DNA of 64,000 bases from Chrysemys picta bellii (GCF_011386835.1 NC_088801.1:15858824-15922823), one strand, 5' to 3'. Shown: positions 10,231 through 22,869, counted from the stretch's first letter. Made by a program: numbers and translations. The notes: generated by a model not told the origin, from the sequence alone.

Positions 10231-13012
10231 TTCTCTTTGGAGGAGAAATAGAGACTTTAAAAGAAGAAAACACCAGAACTTCTTAATAAATTCCAGCACC
10301 ATTACACCTTGATTAAAAACTAAAGTGGTATTTTTCTTAAGGAAAAAAAAAACCTTTTCTATAATGCACGTAACACAGAACTTACTAATGAGCCCAGAGT
10401 CTGCCTTTTTGTGCTGAGTGAGTTTTGCTGGCAGATATACATGGAGAGGGAACACAGTGAATGTCTTTCAAAGGCTTTTCAGAAGGCTTTGCCTGTGCAT
10501 TTTAGACAGAAAGTGACACTAAGTAGGATAAAAGAAAACTTACTCTTCACAAAATGGCAATCTCCAGGGAGTAAAGCAAGAACCTCTGAGCTGCACACTA
10601 GGGGCCTGCATGCATCAAGGGATTGGTAATAAAGTAAGATGATATTCACTTATAAGATTCTGGTTCAAATATAGCCAATTTAGAGAGCAACCAAGAGCCA
10701 TGACTACCTCTTTGGTTGTGTCCCTGAAAGAAGTTTATTATTGCAGTCTGATTTCTAATAGGCAATTATCAACCTCACTAAGAAAAACTTACCCCCTTAT
10801 TGGCTATTTGGACAGAAAAAGAGAGAGAGAGAGAATGAAAAGTGGAGGAATGTTTCATACTGAAAAGTGGCTTCTCTAGGATGGGAAAGCTCTGCAGGGT
10901 GTTAAGCCAGCACCATTTCTATTTATGCACTAATGATTAAGCAGATATGACAGTGAGAGAGGAATTATGATTAGTGATTCGGGAGTTTAGCCTTGGAAGA
11001 GTACATCTAGCAGTGTGGAGAAGGGGGAGCATTTTTGAGGGGAGAGCTTAGAGAAGTGGGAGTATTTTGAATTTCAATTCTGCAACCTGCCTCTGTTTCA
11101 TTATGACCCCATGTTAGGACTGTTTGCTGTGTATTCATCACAGACAGAAAGTTGTCAGGTACAGCAAAATTCCCTTTTATTATTATACCTACAAGTCATG
11201 TTTAGGGTTCTGCTCCACATACAGTTTTTTCATTCCACTTATATGTGACAGTGGGTAGAATCTACCTCATTTGTGCTTTCAACTTTTTACTATGCTCACA
11301 TACTGCATTCAAATGAGCTTCTTGTGGAAAACAGACACATCATCTCTCTATTCTTTGCCTCTGTTCCATATATAGGCCGGCTGGACTGTTGGTTGGGTAT
11401 TAGGCATCTTTAATCAGTTGCCAACTTCTAATTAAGAGTGTGTGTCTTGTGCCTTGAACTCAGTCTGGGTGATCTGAGGTTGAACTGGTCCCGTCTCATG
11501 CAAACCCAGAAAAGAGCAACCCTCTGAAAAGAGGGGGCATTTGCAGTGTTTGGCTGCTGTCCACATCAATTTGTTGTAATATGGTGTTTTTCCATATGGA
11601 AAAGGAGCATTTTTACTCAAGTGGACAAAAAGAGACATTTATTTATAATTGGTAATGCCAGCCGTTCTCAATGTCAGATTGAGCCATGAGGCATGGCTGG
11701 TATGCAAGGTGCACCACTCCAGAAATAGACCCAGGAGACACTGGGTCTCACAGACACACCCCTCAGACAATTCCCTCCCCTCTGTCTCCTGCTCAGTCCA
11801 GAAGGGTATCACATTTTCTGTAGGCCTATACCAACAGAAAATGCAGACCCCGCCCCCTGCAGTGGCTAAGGGAGTCCTTTGCTTCTGGAGATTGGTTCAT
11901 TCCCAAGAGCTCCTGTTCTCCTACCACTAGTTGAAGTGTTTAGAGGAGGCAGCTGGCTGGGGCCTGGTGCCCCTGAACAGAAAATGCTCCTGAGGTGGGG
12001 GAGAAAGGAAGTTACATTACAATGAAATACAGGGAGCAAACAAAGCCAAGGTAACTTTGGGCTGCATCGGCAAAGGCATCACAACACAGACCAGGAAGGA
12101 GATAATCCCTTGCCATGCGGCTCTGTTGACAATGAGTCTTGAATTCAGTCCTGGGCACCTTCGTCCCCAAAAACTGAAGTAAATTCAGAAACCAGCAACA
12201 TAAAAGATCAAAGGGCTGTAGGGACAGATTTGTAAGGAAGAATTGAAAAGGATGAAATATGTACCGCATGGCTTGATGAAGTGAGGATTACAGGTAGTAT
12301 CACTGGGCATAATGGGATGAAATAGAACAAAGGGAAACTTGAGCTAAATATCAAAAAGTATCCTAAGAATAATTATTATTAAGGGAGCACCCTGCCACTT
12401 GCAAGGCATTTCACAAGAAATCCAGAGAGCACACAATCTAAGTTCAGAGCAACAGGTAAGTAGAGAGAGGTGAGTGGAATTGAGAAATATATACTTTTTC
12501 TTTATTTAATTATGAGAGCTGCTTGAATCTATAGTAATGTCAACAAAATGGAAAAAAACACTGAGTTTTTTTTTCAAAATTTTCCACATTTTTCAACCAA
12601 CTATATGGTTTAATTTTTCAAATTTTGATTTTTTTTTATTTCAAATTTTGACCAAAAACCACCCATGGAAAACTTCTCAATGTTTTAATATCCCCCCCCC
12701 CCATTTTATGATCAACTCTACTTATTATACCCATCAGCTAGATTAACTGTAGGCAGCACAGCAGAAGTCAGCCTTCAAAGGCCTCTATCAGACTGTCTGC
12801 CAAGCAAATGATAATATACTGGATTGGAAAATCTCGCATTAACAGTGGAATGGGTGGTATTTTCCATCTCTAATATCATCTATTCTAAATAGATTCTATA
12901 TCATTTTTAAGCACTATATTCTTTGTCTGTTATAGACAAATGCCAAATTATTATTAACTGGATGCCATTTAAAAGTGACATACAATTTTAATGCGTAAAA
13001 TAAGTATGTATT
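10231..13012. other. Intronic stretch without recognised elements
   Basis: Includes a short GA run near 10820 and C and T runs near 12570-12700. No gene seen. Frames of 82-93 codons here are not supported by homology. Confidence 0.45.
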
Positions 13013-13018
13013 ACTTAC
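13013..13018 (-). other. Splice donor of the DPP10 exon
   Basis: GTAAGT follows the TTT (Phe) codon directly on the minus strand. This is a consensus donor and falls where the match to DPP10 stops. Confidence 0.88.
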
Positions 13019-13113
13019 AAAAGTTGTATTTTCCAATAATAACGTGGTTGTATTTGTTTCTACATTCAGTTTAACAACATGTCCATTCCTATTTTTATAC
13101 ACCACTTCTGTAT
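13019..13113 (-). CDS. DPP10: DPP10 internal exon (start of the extracellular beta-propeller)
   Basis: On the minus strand this 95-bp exon encodes about 31 residues, from DTEVVYKNRNGHVVKLN to LLLENTTF. It is very close to the DPP10 segment that follows the membrane-proximal stalk; the DPP6 equivalent is clearly less similar. DPP10 is a single-pass type II membrane glycoprotein, related to DPP4 but without peptidase activity, that binds Kv4 channels and changes their gating and surface expression. Seen: a CAG acceptor at 13114-13116 after a T-rich tract, a GTAAGT donor at 13013-13018, and an open frame throughout. The first codon is split: the G of the Asp codon would come from the previous exon. 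Two N-X-T sequons (NTTT and ENTTF) fall where human DPP10 has N-glycosylation sites. I found no other DPP10 exon in the window. DPP6 is the main alternative, and I consider it unlikely. Confidence 0.93.
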
Positions 13114-13135
13114 CTGCAACAATAAAGGCATTATC
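13114..13135 (-). other. Splice acceptor and polypyrimidine tract of the DPP10 exon
   Basis: On the minus strand a T-rich stretch ends in TTGTTGCAG just before the exon, with CAG at 13114-13116. The exon then opens in the DPP10 frame, with the first codon split across the junction. Confidence 0.85.
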
Positions 13136-13575
13136 AATTAGCAAAAACACTGAGTATTTAATACATCTGCAGAGACAACAGGCATATTTAATAAACAAAA
13201 TAATTGCAAGACACACTGATACATTAAAATGTGTGCAAACAAACTGAGGAATGAACCTCACTCATAATATCTATTTTGTTTGCTTGAGTTGAGACCATTA
13301 AATAGATCAAACTGTTTATGCCCCAAATCCTGTTAATCTGATTCAAGGGGAACAATCCTCAGTGGGGACATTCCTGTGAGTTCAGAGAGTCCACCCTCCT
13401 GTGAGCAAAGCAAGTACCATTACGCATATGGTTTCAAGGCTGAAAACTGCTCACATGAACATCCCTGTAAGACAAGTAGATTCATTAAAGTCGATGGACG
13501 ACTCACATGATGAAGAGCCTTTCTAGCGGGTAAGGTTTTTGCAGGACAAACGCTGGACATTCCATTTCTCATATG

Positions 13576-13710
13576 AATGCTTTTGTTACACGTTTGTCCT
13601 TTTCCTTTAAACACGTCTGCTGCCCTATCACCTGTAAGTGATACTATCACTACAGGTAATGGGCAGCAGACATATTTAAAGGAAAAGGACAGAAGTATAA
13701 TAAAAGCATT
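13576..13710. repeat. 135-bp near-palindrome, probable MITE or hairpin
   Basis: The left arm begins AATGCTTTTGTTACACGTTT and the right arm, read on the opposite strand, AATGCTTTTATTATACTTCT. Both continue through TGTCCTTTTCCTTTAAA and GTCTGCTGCCC to a centre near 13643. About 88% of the arm positions pair, and most differences are transitions. No clear target duplication was seen. It lies about 460 bp upstream of the DPP10 exon in gene orientation. Confidence 0.7.
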
Positions 13711-15717
13711 TAGGTTCTCTCTCACTTGACTAATTTATAAATACTAAAGGAATCTCCCGCTACTGGTTTAATAAATTGCAGTCAGACTATATCTTACATT
13801 TTTCTGTTCTGTATTCCAGTTAGGAATAGATGATGCAACATGAGTAAATCAAAGGAATGAGTTACACTACACTAGCAGAAAAGGATTAAGACATAGATAT
13901 GATATGATCTGTTACGGTATGTTTACTTACAACATACATAAAAAAAATGTCATGTTAAAGTCTGCAATGTGAGTAAATCGTCTCTCAAGAACTTGTTCTA
14001 CTTTTAGTTACCATTACAAAAGAATAATTTATAAAAATACATTCAAACTACAGACAAAACTACAATATGTAAAGATACATTAACTGTGATTATTATGAAA
14101 GCATATGGGTTAAGAAAGGTATGTCAGCCTTAACTTTCAACCCCAAGGTTTTGTCTAACATATCTTCACCATTAAAAAGAGATACCAGGATGAAATTCTA
14201 ACCTCCCCCACATTGAAATTGATGGGAGTTTTACTATTGTCATCAATAGATCCAGCATTTACCCTTAGTTTTGCCTTTTCGTTTTTGAAGGAAATCTAAG
14301 GCTGCAATACATTTGCAGAATGTTTTTAAATACTTTAGGGTATAACCCGATGACGTTTCTGGGTAAAATCATAGGGCTAGATATTGACTAGCCCTAACAC
14401 ACCTGCAGAAAGGGAGAAAGACCCTAGCTTCCTGGCTTTGATTAAACCTTTCCTGCAGACACAATATTTAATCAAATATAACTCCTTTGTTATAAATAGC
14501 TTGAAAACAGGAATTATAATGAAAGTTCTTAAGTAAACCTATAGGAAAGGCTAAAAATGACGCTGAAATAGAGAAAAGAACACCACTAACTCACTGTAAT
14601 GTCTGAGAAACGTATTACAGATTACTGAATTTTATGAACTAACAAGCAAACATGACTGGGGGAATACTCAAGGTTACAGCATCACAAAATATGCTTTATT
14701 TATTCATGTAGAGAAACCTAGTTTAGTATTGTTTGACAGTACAGAAATTAAGAGTGTATAATACTGGTGAATATGCTCCAGTATGATTTGTGAAATTAAT
14801 GAAGTTTAATTAGGAGACCTCACTAATCTAATATTCTATCTTTGTTGAGGTGGGATTGACAGAGTTTTGGTCAGGATTATTGTATCTGTGGTTCAGAAGT
14901 GAAAATGAGGAAGGTTGTGAAGTGAAGAATTAATAGCTGTAGTTCTAAAAAAGAACATGATACATTTTTAATAAGAAACAATGCTTTGCAGGCAACTATT
15001 GTTCACAGCTTCCTTGCAAGCCAGTAATACCTTCATAATATACTGGCATGCAAAGATTTAAAATTTATATTATTTTTGTCATTTGTACTTCAATAACACG
15101 GAATAGCCCCAACCAAGACTAGAGCCCCATAGTGATAGTCAATGTTATATAGCAAGACCTGGTGCCTGGCTTGAAAAATGTAAAATGTATATACACAAGT
15201 CACACACAAGATGGGGGAAAGGATTCCTCTGTCCCGCTGGTGTATTGCATTTAAAAACAACAAACAACAACAAAAAACTTTGATGTTCCATTAGCAACTA
15301 CTTTACAGGGTCCTGTTTCATGACTAGAACTCCTAGGCCTTAGCGCAATGCCACCTAACAACAGCATTGGGATGTACCTGATACTACATGTATCTCCTTT
15401 AATTCAATAAACCATTTCACTGCTTCCTCACATACATCAGGAAAAATGTACTTCGAAGGCCATGCTTTGGGGCCCAATCCTACAAAGACAACGGCACATG
15501 AATAATTTCACTCATGTTAAGTACCCTCTCATGAGTTAAAACTACTTATGTCAGCAAAGCTATATCAGTGCATAAGTGTTTACAAGATCAGCGGCACAAT
15601 ATGTAGCCCCAGAAGTCCATTTAGCCAGAGATACATGGCATGTGAGGCAGCAGTGAAATGGTGAACTGTCTAAATGAAGATTAATTTAAGAGTTTGTTTT
15701 TATTTGTCAAGTTGGAA
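13711..15717. other. Intronic stretch, one palindromic relic
   Basis: Mostly AT-rich. At about 14190-14265 'gatgaaattctaacctcccc' and 'attgatgggagttttact' resemble the palindromic turtle repeat built on 'caatgggagttttgcc'; at 15470-15600 a similar relic is possible. No gene. Confidence 0.4.
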
Positions 15718-15925
15718 GAAAATGTTATCCTAGTGGTTAGCAAAGAGAACTGGAAGTCAGGACTTCTCAGACTGAACATTCCTGGATGCTGACTGCACCT
15801 CAGTCTTCCATCTGCATATTGGATATAATTATACCTTAGTGGACAAGCATTCATTAAATGAATGTCTATAAAGTGCTTTGAGATCCTCAGAGAGCATGTT
15901 ACGTAAAAACACTGCATAAGTGTTG
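15718..15925 (+). repeat. MIR-like SINE
   Basis: 'tcctagtggttagcaaagag', 'gcacctcagtcttccatctg' and 'aaagtgctttgagatcctc' occur in MIR-like order. It is diverged but near full length. Confidence 0.65.
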
Positions 15926-18900
15926 AATGTAAGTATAGTAATCATGGGCAATCATCATTAATTTATATGAAAGTGCCAATCCAATGAATGACACTCTGTA
16001 TGATAAAGAACACTTAGCAGACTAGATAATGGAGCAGTTGATGGCCACTCAACATAATGATGATATTTTGACTGGTAGCTGAAATGTAAGAGGGAGGTGA
16101 AAGAGAGGACTATAAGATCACATAGACATGTAGGTTAGTTCTTACATAGTGTGATGGTTCTTGATGGGTCCAGATTCTCTGAATATTTATTTTGGTCAAA
16201 TAAGGGCTAGATTATTATAGTTCTCACACAGCTGTGAAGGGGAATAAGGACACCAGTTGTAATTCTGACCAGAGGAGAGAGCAGAGGTTGTGCTTGATAC
16301 CCACCCTAAGGAAATGGACAAGGATTGGGTGCAGATGGGAAAGGAGCTCTGGCTCCATTCCAAAACTCACCAACCACAGTAGCTGGCTGGCTGTAGAGGA
16401 AGGAGGTAAGCTGCTCCTTCTAAAAGGAGTTAAGTAACTTACTTACCTGTCAGAACACGGAAGGAGCATGGGAGTCACAATTCATTCTCCCTGTATATAG
16501 CAGCAATGTGCCATTCCTTACTTTAGCAGATGGTCAAGATAGCATCTAGACCTAACCAACTGAAAGGCACTATCCCCAATCGCCCCTCAATCAAACCATC
16601 ATTGGCTGTCAGCTTTCTGGTAGACATCATGGCAAGAGTAGGCCTAAAGGGCAGATCTGAAGAGGGATATGGCTTCACAGACCAATTTGGACAGAAAATT
16701 CTGTGTGTACTGGGACACCATGGAACAAAACAAACAGGTGGGAAAAGCCAAGGACATCACTGTAATGGAGCAGAGGGAGGTTGGGTAGATGCAACAAGAG
16801 GGAAAGACCTACAAAGAGACATGAAGTTGCAGAATAGAAGTTAGAACTTGATGCAGTGGTGAACAGAGAGGGATTCAAAGGAATGTGGGGAGTGACATGG
16901 TTAGAAAAGGGTCTTTTTTCCCCCAGAAGAAACTTATTGATTATAGCTGTAGTTTCAAAACTGACTTTGGGTGGGCAGATCCCTACACAGTGTGGATCCC
17001 TATCAAAGTCAGCAGAACTCCACTCAAGTGCACAGCTCAGCATGCATGGATCTAATTGCAGGAGCTGGCCCTTTACCACTATTTTGTCTTGCAGAGAGTC
17101 TTGGGAATTCTGATTGCCAGATGAATAGTTAGGCAATTCAAATATCTCAAATTTAACTGTTAATGGCAAATACATGTATGATCATCACAATAATTTCACT
17201 TGAGCCAGCAATGCCAGTGTTGCACAATACTATTTGATCCTATAAGCTACAATGGGAAACTACAGGTTATTTTTCCATACTGTGAAAACCAACCTGTCAT
17301 GTTCAAATGTCTAAACCTTATAATCACACTGCTGTAACTTTTTAGAGGCAGAGTTGTTCCCTGTTGAAACAGCCTCAGAGCAGAATTTGGGAAACAAGGG
17401 TTGTACTGCTTTGCTTCTGCATTTATAATAATAATACTTAGTACTTCTACAGCATATTTCAACTTCAGAGCACTTTACAAATATTAACTAGCTATCTTTG
17501 GCAGTTCTGATAAATGGAGCAAACCCTCTTTTACATACTCATGAGAGCATTTTACTAAACACTCAGTGAAAAACAATATTTATAAAGTTCCTATAAAGTG
17601 AGCAAACACTGGATAGGTTTGAAACAGTGACAAAAACTAAGAGTGGGTAAAAGATATGTGTATGAGGTCTGATGAAATTTCTCTACCATAATTCATTTAT
17701 ACCAATGTACATTTTCCATGCTCTGTCAAGCTATAGCCTTCACCAAATGACCCTAGGCTCAGTAATTTTAAATTTCCTATTGTTTGTCTCTCCCACTTCT
17801 ATACAGATTCTGCCCAAATCTTCCTTTCCCCAGTATTTGTTCATTTTAAAAATACATCATTTCACCACAGCTCCAAGAGGTGATGGGCCCCTTCTTCAGA
17901 TATCAGCCCACTCCCCTTGGGGTGCCTGCCCTAGATGGCCACAGGAATTCCAATTTTTTTTCTGTTCCACTGTCCAGCGGGCAAAGGAGGGTCCACACAT
18001 GCAAGAGGGCAGAAAGTCCATTGGTCAGTTATGAAGTTCTGATGCCCATGGTTACAGAGGTGCGACCAGGGCCTTCTACAGTTACTCCATGTCTAGTTCT
18101 ACTAGTTCAAAAGTGGGTTTGGGGAGGAGTTCAGCATTACATATGCAACTGAAGAAGTACCACCCACCCACCCCCGCTGCAGATGGGTGCCTGAGTGCTG
18201 TAAGTAGCTCCAGTGCAGGGTGTTAACAATACGTTAAAAGGAAGAATGGCATGCCACAAATACTGTCCCATCCAAAAGAGGAGAAAAAGCAGCATCAACC
18301 CCATCCTCAGTATTGCCCCTCCCACCACACATGCACAATCAGGATCCACAGTCTAATATATCAGGCTATTAACTCACTGAACAACTCCTATTTCCACCTG
18401 GACAATACTCTTGTCCTTGGTCTCGTCCTTAGTATGGAGCATGATGTGCTCCCCTAGTACCACTGAAGTCAGTTTGGTAATCAAACAACGTAACCAGGGT
18501 GGGGGAAGAGGTGGTTTGTGACTGAGGGTTTACTCCCTCAACAACTGGCTCTGGGGAGTGTAAGCTGGCAGAGGCTTTGCTAGTCCCAGAGGGGCTGCCC
18601 AGTTATAAGAGTTCCTTTCTCCCTTCTATAGGATGTAATCCTGTGTTACCTGGGGCTGGGTATCTATAGAATGAGAGCAGAGGAAGACACATGAAGCACC
18701 CCATGGTGGTAAGAGACAAAGGGTGAAATCCTGGCTCACTGAAGTCAACCCAGTGATTTTAACAGGGACAAGATCTGACCCTAAATATATCCTTTTCCCC
18801 ATACTTGCATCTACATTTTCCTATTTTTATGTATAAATTAAAGAAAAAGGATTTTTAAAAAAGTCATTGGTACTAGAGCAAGATTTACAATCCGCATCTA

Positions 18901-20349
18901 TCTCAGGAGCAGGTGATATACCGCATTTGGAAAAAAAGGAAGGAACGGAATATGTAAAAAGCAGATGCATCCAATGACTGTGCATTCATTTGAAAACCAA
19001 ATGAAGCAGATCCTTCATAAAATGTGATGTTATGGGACAGAAAGAAGAATGCTAAAGAATATGAACAATTTGTAGCAAATGCTAACAATCCATGTTACTC
19101 CAGCCTCTGTCTATGCTGGAAGAGCAGATTGCAAAACATTATAGGGAACAGCGGACGGGGAAGGCTTCGACCATTAAATCCTGTTGGAATTCACATAAGC
19201 AATTTAAATTATATTTTTGAATGCAGATTTCAATGTCATGAATTTAGCCCGCACATTGCGATGCAATTACTCAATATGCAAAGGCACAGCCCCAATATTT
19301 CTAAACTACGGAATCATTTTTTACATTAATAACATTTTAGTAGTGCCTATGCTTTCGTTTGTGCCATGCAGCTAAAGCTTTGAGATGAGCCTGGAAAGAA
19401 ATGGCAGTGAAGTGACAGCATGACTAATGAGGTTCACTAGTTCTAAAGGTTCTGCAAGTGTTATTGGCAAGAGGCACAGATCTACCGTGTGCCTCGTCTG
19501 AGACGTATTGTTCCATAAAGTGTCAAAGACAAAACATCACAAAATGCAAAGCAATACATGTAGAAACCCTCCATGTTCTTTCAACACACACATACACAGG
19601 CCCCTCTAAAAATTCACACTCCCACTTTACTACTTCTTTATTCTGTTCCACTTTTTACATGCCATGGACCTAATTTTCAGGCACGTGCAGTTCCCATTGG
19701 CTTCACTTGACATTGTGAATGCTCAGCCTGTTTGAAAATCCCTGTTCAATTCTACCTAAAAACAATTTTCTGTTGGAAGGGGAAAATGGGCCAGATTCTG
19801 TTCTGAGTTATACTTCTATCACTTGAAATGAAGTCACTAGAATTATCCCGGGGTAAAAATAGAGTTTGAGCCAGTATCTATAATGACTAATTATTTTAGA
19901 TAGAAATGAAATGAACTGAGCTTTAGATAATTAGTGCTGAATCCAATTTCATATTTCACTGTGTTCAAGAAACTCTTTCACTATTTCAAGTTACTCATAG
20001 TAAGTACTCATGGCACGCTCCCTGATACTCAAACAGTCTAGTAACTGGAATTCTTGGGTGGTATTTTTTCCTCAGTGCTATATTTTGGAGATATTTGCCA
20101 AGCAGTGTGGACCCAGACTTTAAAAACAGCTGGGATAGGGTGCTTCACAGTATGCACTGAAAATGTCATGGCTGTGTGTAGAAAGTGAAGGTTTGGAAAC
20201 CCCTCTTACTTCCCAGGCTGATAGAGGATGAGTATGACTCTGCGGAGGTAGAACTCTCAGAGGTAGTACTCTTGGAAAACTATTGCTGCTGGCTTCACTT
20301 CACATTTCTTATACGACATGGAAAATCCGAGCTCAAGAGATAGCAGGGC
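15926..20349. other. Intronic stretch with a few palindromic repeat relics
   Basis: Relics of short palindromic repeats are seen at about 18721-18785 ('gtgaaatcctggctcactga') and 19790-19870 ('gggccagattctgttctgag'). The 166-codon minus frame at 16675-17175 has no recognisable domain, and other frames overlap it on the other strand, so I do not call it. No host exon recognised. Confidence 0.4.
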
Positions 20350-20473
20350 ACTGGATTATCCAACAAGTTAATAGAATGCACTGGAAACAACTGTTTACTA
20401 TAGAAGGAGGACAAAGCAATTAGTGGAAAGGCTGTTCTAGAATTCATTCTAACAGGGAGGAACTGTTGAAAGT

Positions 20474-20671
20474 TTGAAGATGGAAGGCAGCTTGGGTGAA
20501 AGCAATCATGAAATGAGAGAGTTCATGATTCCAAGGAGTGGTAGGAGGGTAAATAGCACAATGAAGACAACGGACTTGAAGAAGTCAAATGTTAGCAAAC
20601 TCAGAGAACTAGTAGGTAAGATTCCCCTGGGAAGCAAGTCTAAGGCGGAAAAAAGAGTTCAGGAGAGTTGA
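20474..20671 (+). pseudogene. CR1 ORF2 remnant: end of APE endonuclease
   Basis: The fragment contains SLGESNHEMREFMI, the last endonuclease motif. In the family this reads S-D-H, whose Asp and His are catalytic. Here Asp is Asn, so the copy was inactive even before truncation. Downstream residues follow the CR1 linker before the frame is lost. Confidence 0.7.
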
Positions 20672-21180
20672 CACTTTTGTAAAAAAACATTATTAAGGGC
20701 GCAAGAGCAAACTATCCCAATGCACAGCAAAGATTGAAAGTATAGTAAGAGACCACACTGGCTTAACCAAGAAATCTTCAGTAATCTGAAATTCAAAAGA
20801 ATCATACACAAAATAGAAACTAGGTCAAATTACGAAGGATTAATAAAAAAAAAAAAAAAAAGAAACAAGCATGGACAAAATTAGAAAGGCCAAAGCAAAT
20901 TAAACTATCTAGCGAAGAAGGGTAACAAGAAAACATTGAATAAATATATGGGAAGCAAGAGGGGGCCAAGAACTGGGTAGGCCCATTACTCAATGAGGAG
21001 GGACAGAAAATAACAGAAAACACAGCAAAATCCAAAGTCTTAAATGCCTTTTTATTTTCCAGTTTTCACCAAAAACGTTAGCAGTGATTGGATGATTAAC
21101 AGAGAACATCAGTGTAAATGAGGTAGGATCTGAGCCTAAAATAGGGAAAGAACAAGTTAAGAATGACTTAGATAAGTTAA

Positions 21181-21504
21181 ATGTCTTCAAGTCAGCAGGG
21201 CCTGATGCAATACATCCTAGAATATTTAAGGAACTGGCTGGAGAGATCTGAGCCATTAGTAATGATCTTTGAGAACTTGTGGAGGACCGGAGAAATCCTA
21301 GAGGACTGGAAAAGGGAAGATATAGAACTTATCTATAAAAAGGGGAATAAGGATAAGCCAGGGAATTATAGACCAGTCATCTTAAATTCACTCCCCAGAA
21401 AGATAATGGAGCAAATAATCAAACAATCAATTTGTAAGAACCTAGAAGATAATAATGTGATAAGTAACAGACAACATGGATTTGTTAAGAACAAATCATG
21501 TCAA
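21181..21504 (+). pseudogene. CR1 ORF2 remnant: N-terminal reverse transcriptase
   Basis: The frame includes GEILEDWKREDIELIYKKG, then GNYRPVILNSLPRKIMEQII and QHGFVKNKSC, the first motifs of a CR1 reverse transcriptase. The initial residues (MSSSQQ...) are out of frame: the CR1 reading ([18 protein letters not shown]) lies in another frame and meets this one near 'gagagatctgagcc', marking a frameshift. The YADD-type catalytic motif is absent because of the internal deletion. Confidence 0.85.
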
Positions 21505-21597
21505 GGGCACGGGACTGGACTAGATGACCTACCAAAGTCCACTCCATTCCTATTTTTCTATGATTAGGGGGTTAGGCAATCAAATCCCACTAAAAAT

Positions 21598-21790
21598 CCT
21601 TTACAAATGCCAGCCTTCATCTGCAAAATGGGTACAATATAATAAAGTCTGTTTTGTTTATTTTGACGGTAAGCTCTCTAGGGCAGAGGCTGTTTCATAC
21701 TGAGATATGGGTACTACAGGGTAGGTATAGTGCCTAAACAGAATGGGGCTTCCGCTATTGTGATACTGGTAATAGAATTAAATTAAGGAT
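21598..21790 (+). repeat. MIR-like SINE, tail half
   Basis: 'ctgcaaaatgggtacaatat', 'gtaagctctctagggcagag' and 'tagtgcctaaacagaatggg' match the long-tailed turtle SINE form. Confidence 0.65.
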
Positions 21791-22860
21791 TGTTATAACT
21801 TTTTCTGACAGTTTGTAAAAATAAAATTCAGCTTTATGGAATACACAGCTGTGTTTGAAGGACAGGGTCCTTAATTTTTCTTATTTTTTTAATGATATGA
21901 ATGTAAGAGGAGTTGATATGGTGCCATCAACACATGTCAATCATGTGGTGCTGCACAAAATATTATTAGAACTGCAGATGGCATTTCATTAAATTGATTA
22001 TAGAAAATGCCATGTTAATTAAAATAGAAAATGCTTTCTAATTTAATGAACAGGAGATGCTAGACAAATCTTTGTCTAATTAAGTGTTAGCTAATTAAAT
22101 AAAATTGTCATTTACAAAGATATTAAAGATACAGATGAAATTTCAAGATTGCTAAACATGTTATCCATCAAATAAACTAAAGGTTTCCACTGCCCTTTTG
22201 GAATATTAGATTTGCATGAATAATTTTCATAAAATATCTTTGTTTTGCAATAGGATTTAAACTTTGAAAGACTGTTCAGAGGAGAATATTATTATCTATA
22301 AAGTTTTCTATTCCAAAGTCTTTACTATCTGTTGGCCCAATCCTGTTATGAGCTGTCTCACTGAAGTCAAGCAGATCCTGATTCAGGACCAGATTATTCT
22401 GACCCTCCTGCAAAGAGGCTTTTGCTTCCCCTTGTCTTGTGCTTCCTCACATGGGCTTGGGACAATCAGAGAGGCAAGTGAGGCTACTGCCCCCACCCTG
22501 GCTTGCAGTGGTGATTTGGCACTGAAAGGGGAGCATCTGCTCCAAACACAGCATGGTGCAGTTTGCATAGCCCTTCTTGTTCCACCCACATCATGCTTTC
22601 TTGGACTCCAAAATATATCATACTGTATCATCCACAAAGCAGGCTGGTATCCAAATGCCACGATTTGGTGCTGGTTGTATTGGTCTCCCATTTCCAGCCC
22701 TCTAAGCAAAAGTTTTCCATTCCTGTGCCTGGTTTCTTTCTATAACCAAACCACAGAGATCTTCCAAGTCTTCACTGACTTTAATTTTAACCATTATGCA
22801 CCCTTCTCCGCACAATAGTACAGCAATAGAATGCAGCATTGTTCTTGGAAGTGCTGTTAA
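21791..22860. other. Intronic stretch, AT-rich with many TAATTA-type sites
   Basis: Between about 21985 and 22105 several TAATTA, ATTAAT and TTAATT words cluster. The 184-codon plus frame at 22264-22818 runs through non-coding-looking sequence, with the opposite strand open too, and matches nothing I know. Confidence 0.35.
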
Positions 22861-22869
22861 TCCAGTTCC

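Larger units (their letters stand above)
1..13018 (-). other. DPP10: DPP10 intron downstream of the exon (inferred)
   Basis: No coding exon was recognised between the donor at 13018 and the left edge. I looked on the minus strand for the next DPP10 exon (the segment beginning VTFKASRH in human) and did not see it. The stretch holds an LTR, a CR1 tail, SINEs, a hAT MITE and fold-back repeats, listed separately. An intron longer than 13 kb is normal for this gene. Confidence 0.75.
20350..21566 (+). mobile_element. CR1 LINE, 5'-truncated and internally deleted
   Basis: This covers the end of the endonuclease domain, the linker and the first part of the reverse transcriptase, then jumps at about 21500 ('aaatcatgtcaa' to 'gggcacggga') straight to the CR1 3' end. 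It finishes 'ttcctatttttctatgatt', the typical CR1 tail. The missing part would be the catalytic RT core. An A-run near 20848-20863 and several shifts break the frame. Confidence 0.85.

Noticed and set aside
12914..13018. The frame continues past the DPP10 exon with VTFKWHPVNNNLAFVYN, which looks like a DPP-family beta-propeller motif and starts with the same VTFK as the next DPP10 exon.
   Set aside because: A consensus GTAAGT donor lies directly after the exon, no acceptor AG precedes the VTFK codons, and the residues do not follow the DPP10 sequence after VTFK. I treat it as chance.
16675..17175. 166-codon minus-strand frame.
   Set aside because: It is low-complexity in places (LLHLPNLPLLH), has no known domain and is opposed by 104- and 85-codon frames on plus.
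22264..22818. 184-codon plus-strand frame, the second-longest in the window.
   Set aside because: No domain, no signal or membrane pattern and no splice context, and the opposite strand is also open for 108 codons. It overlaps repeat-like sequence.
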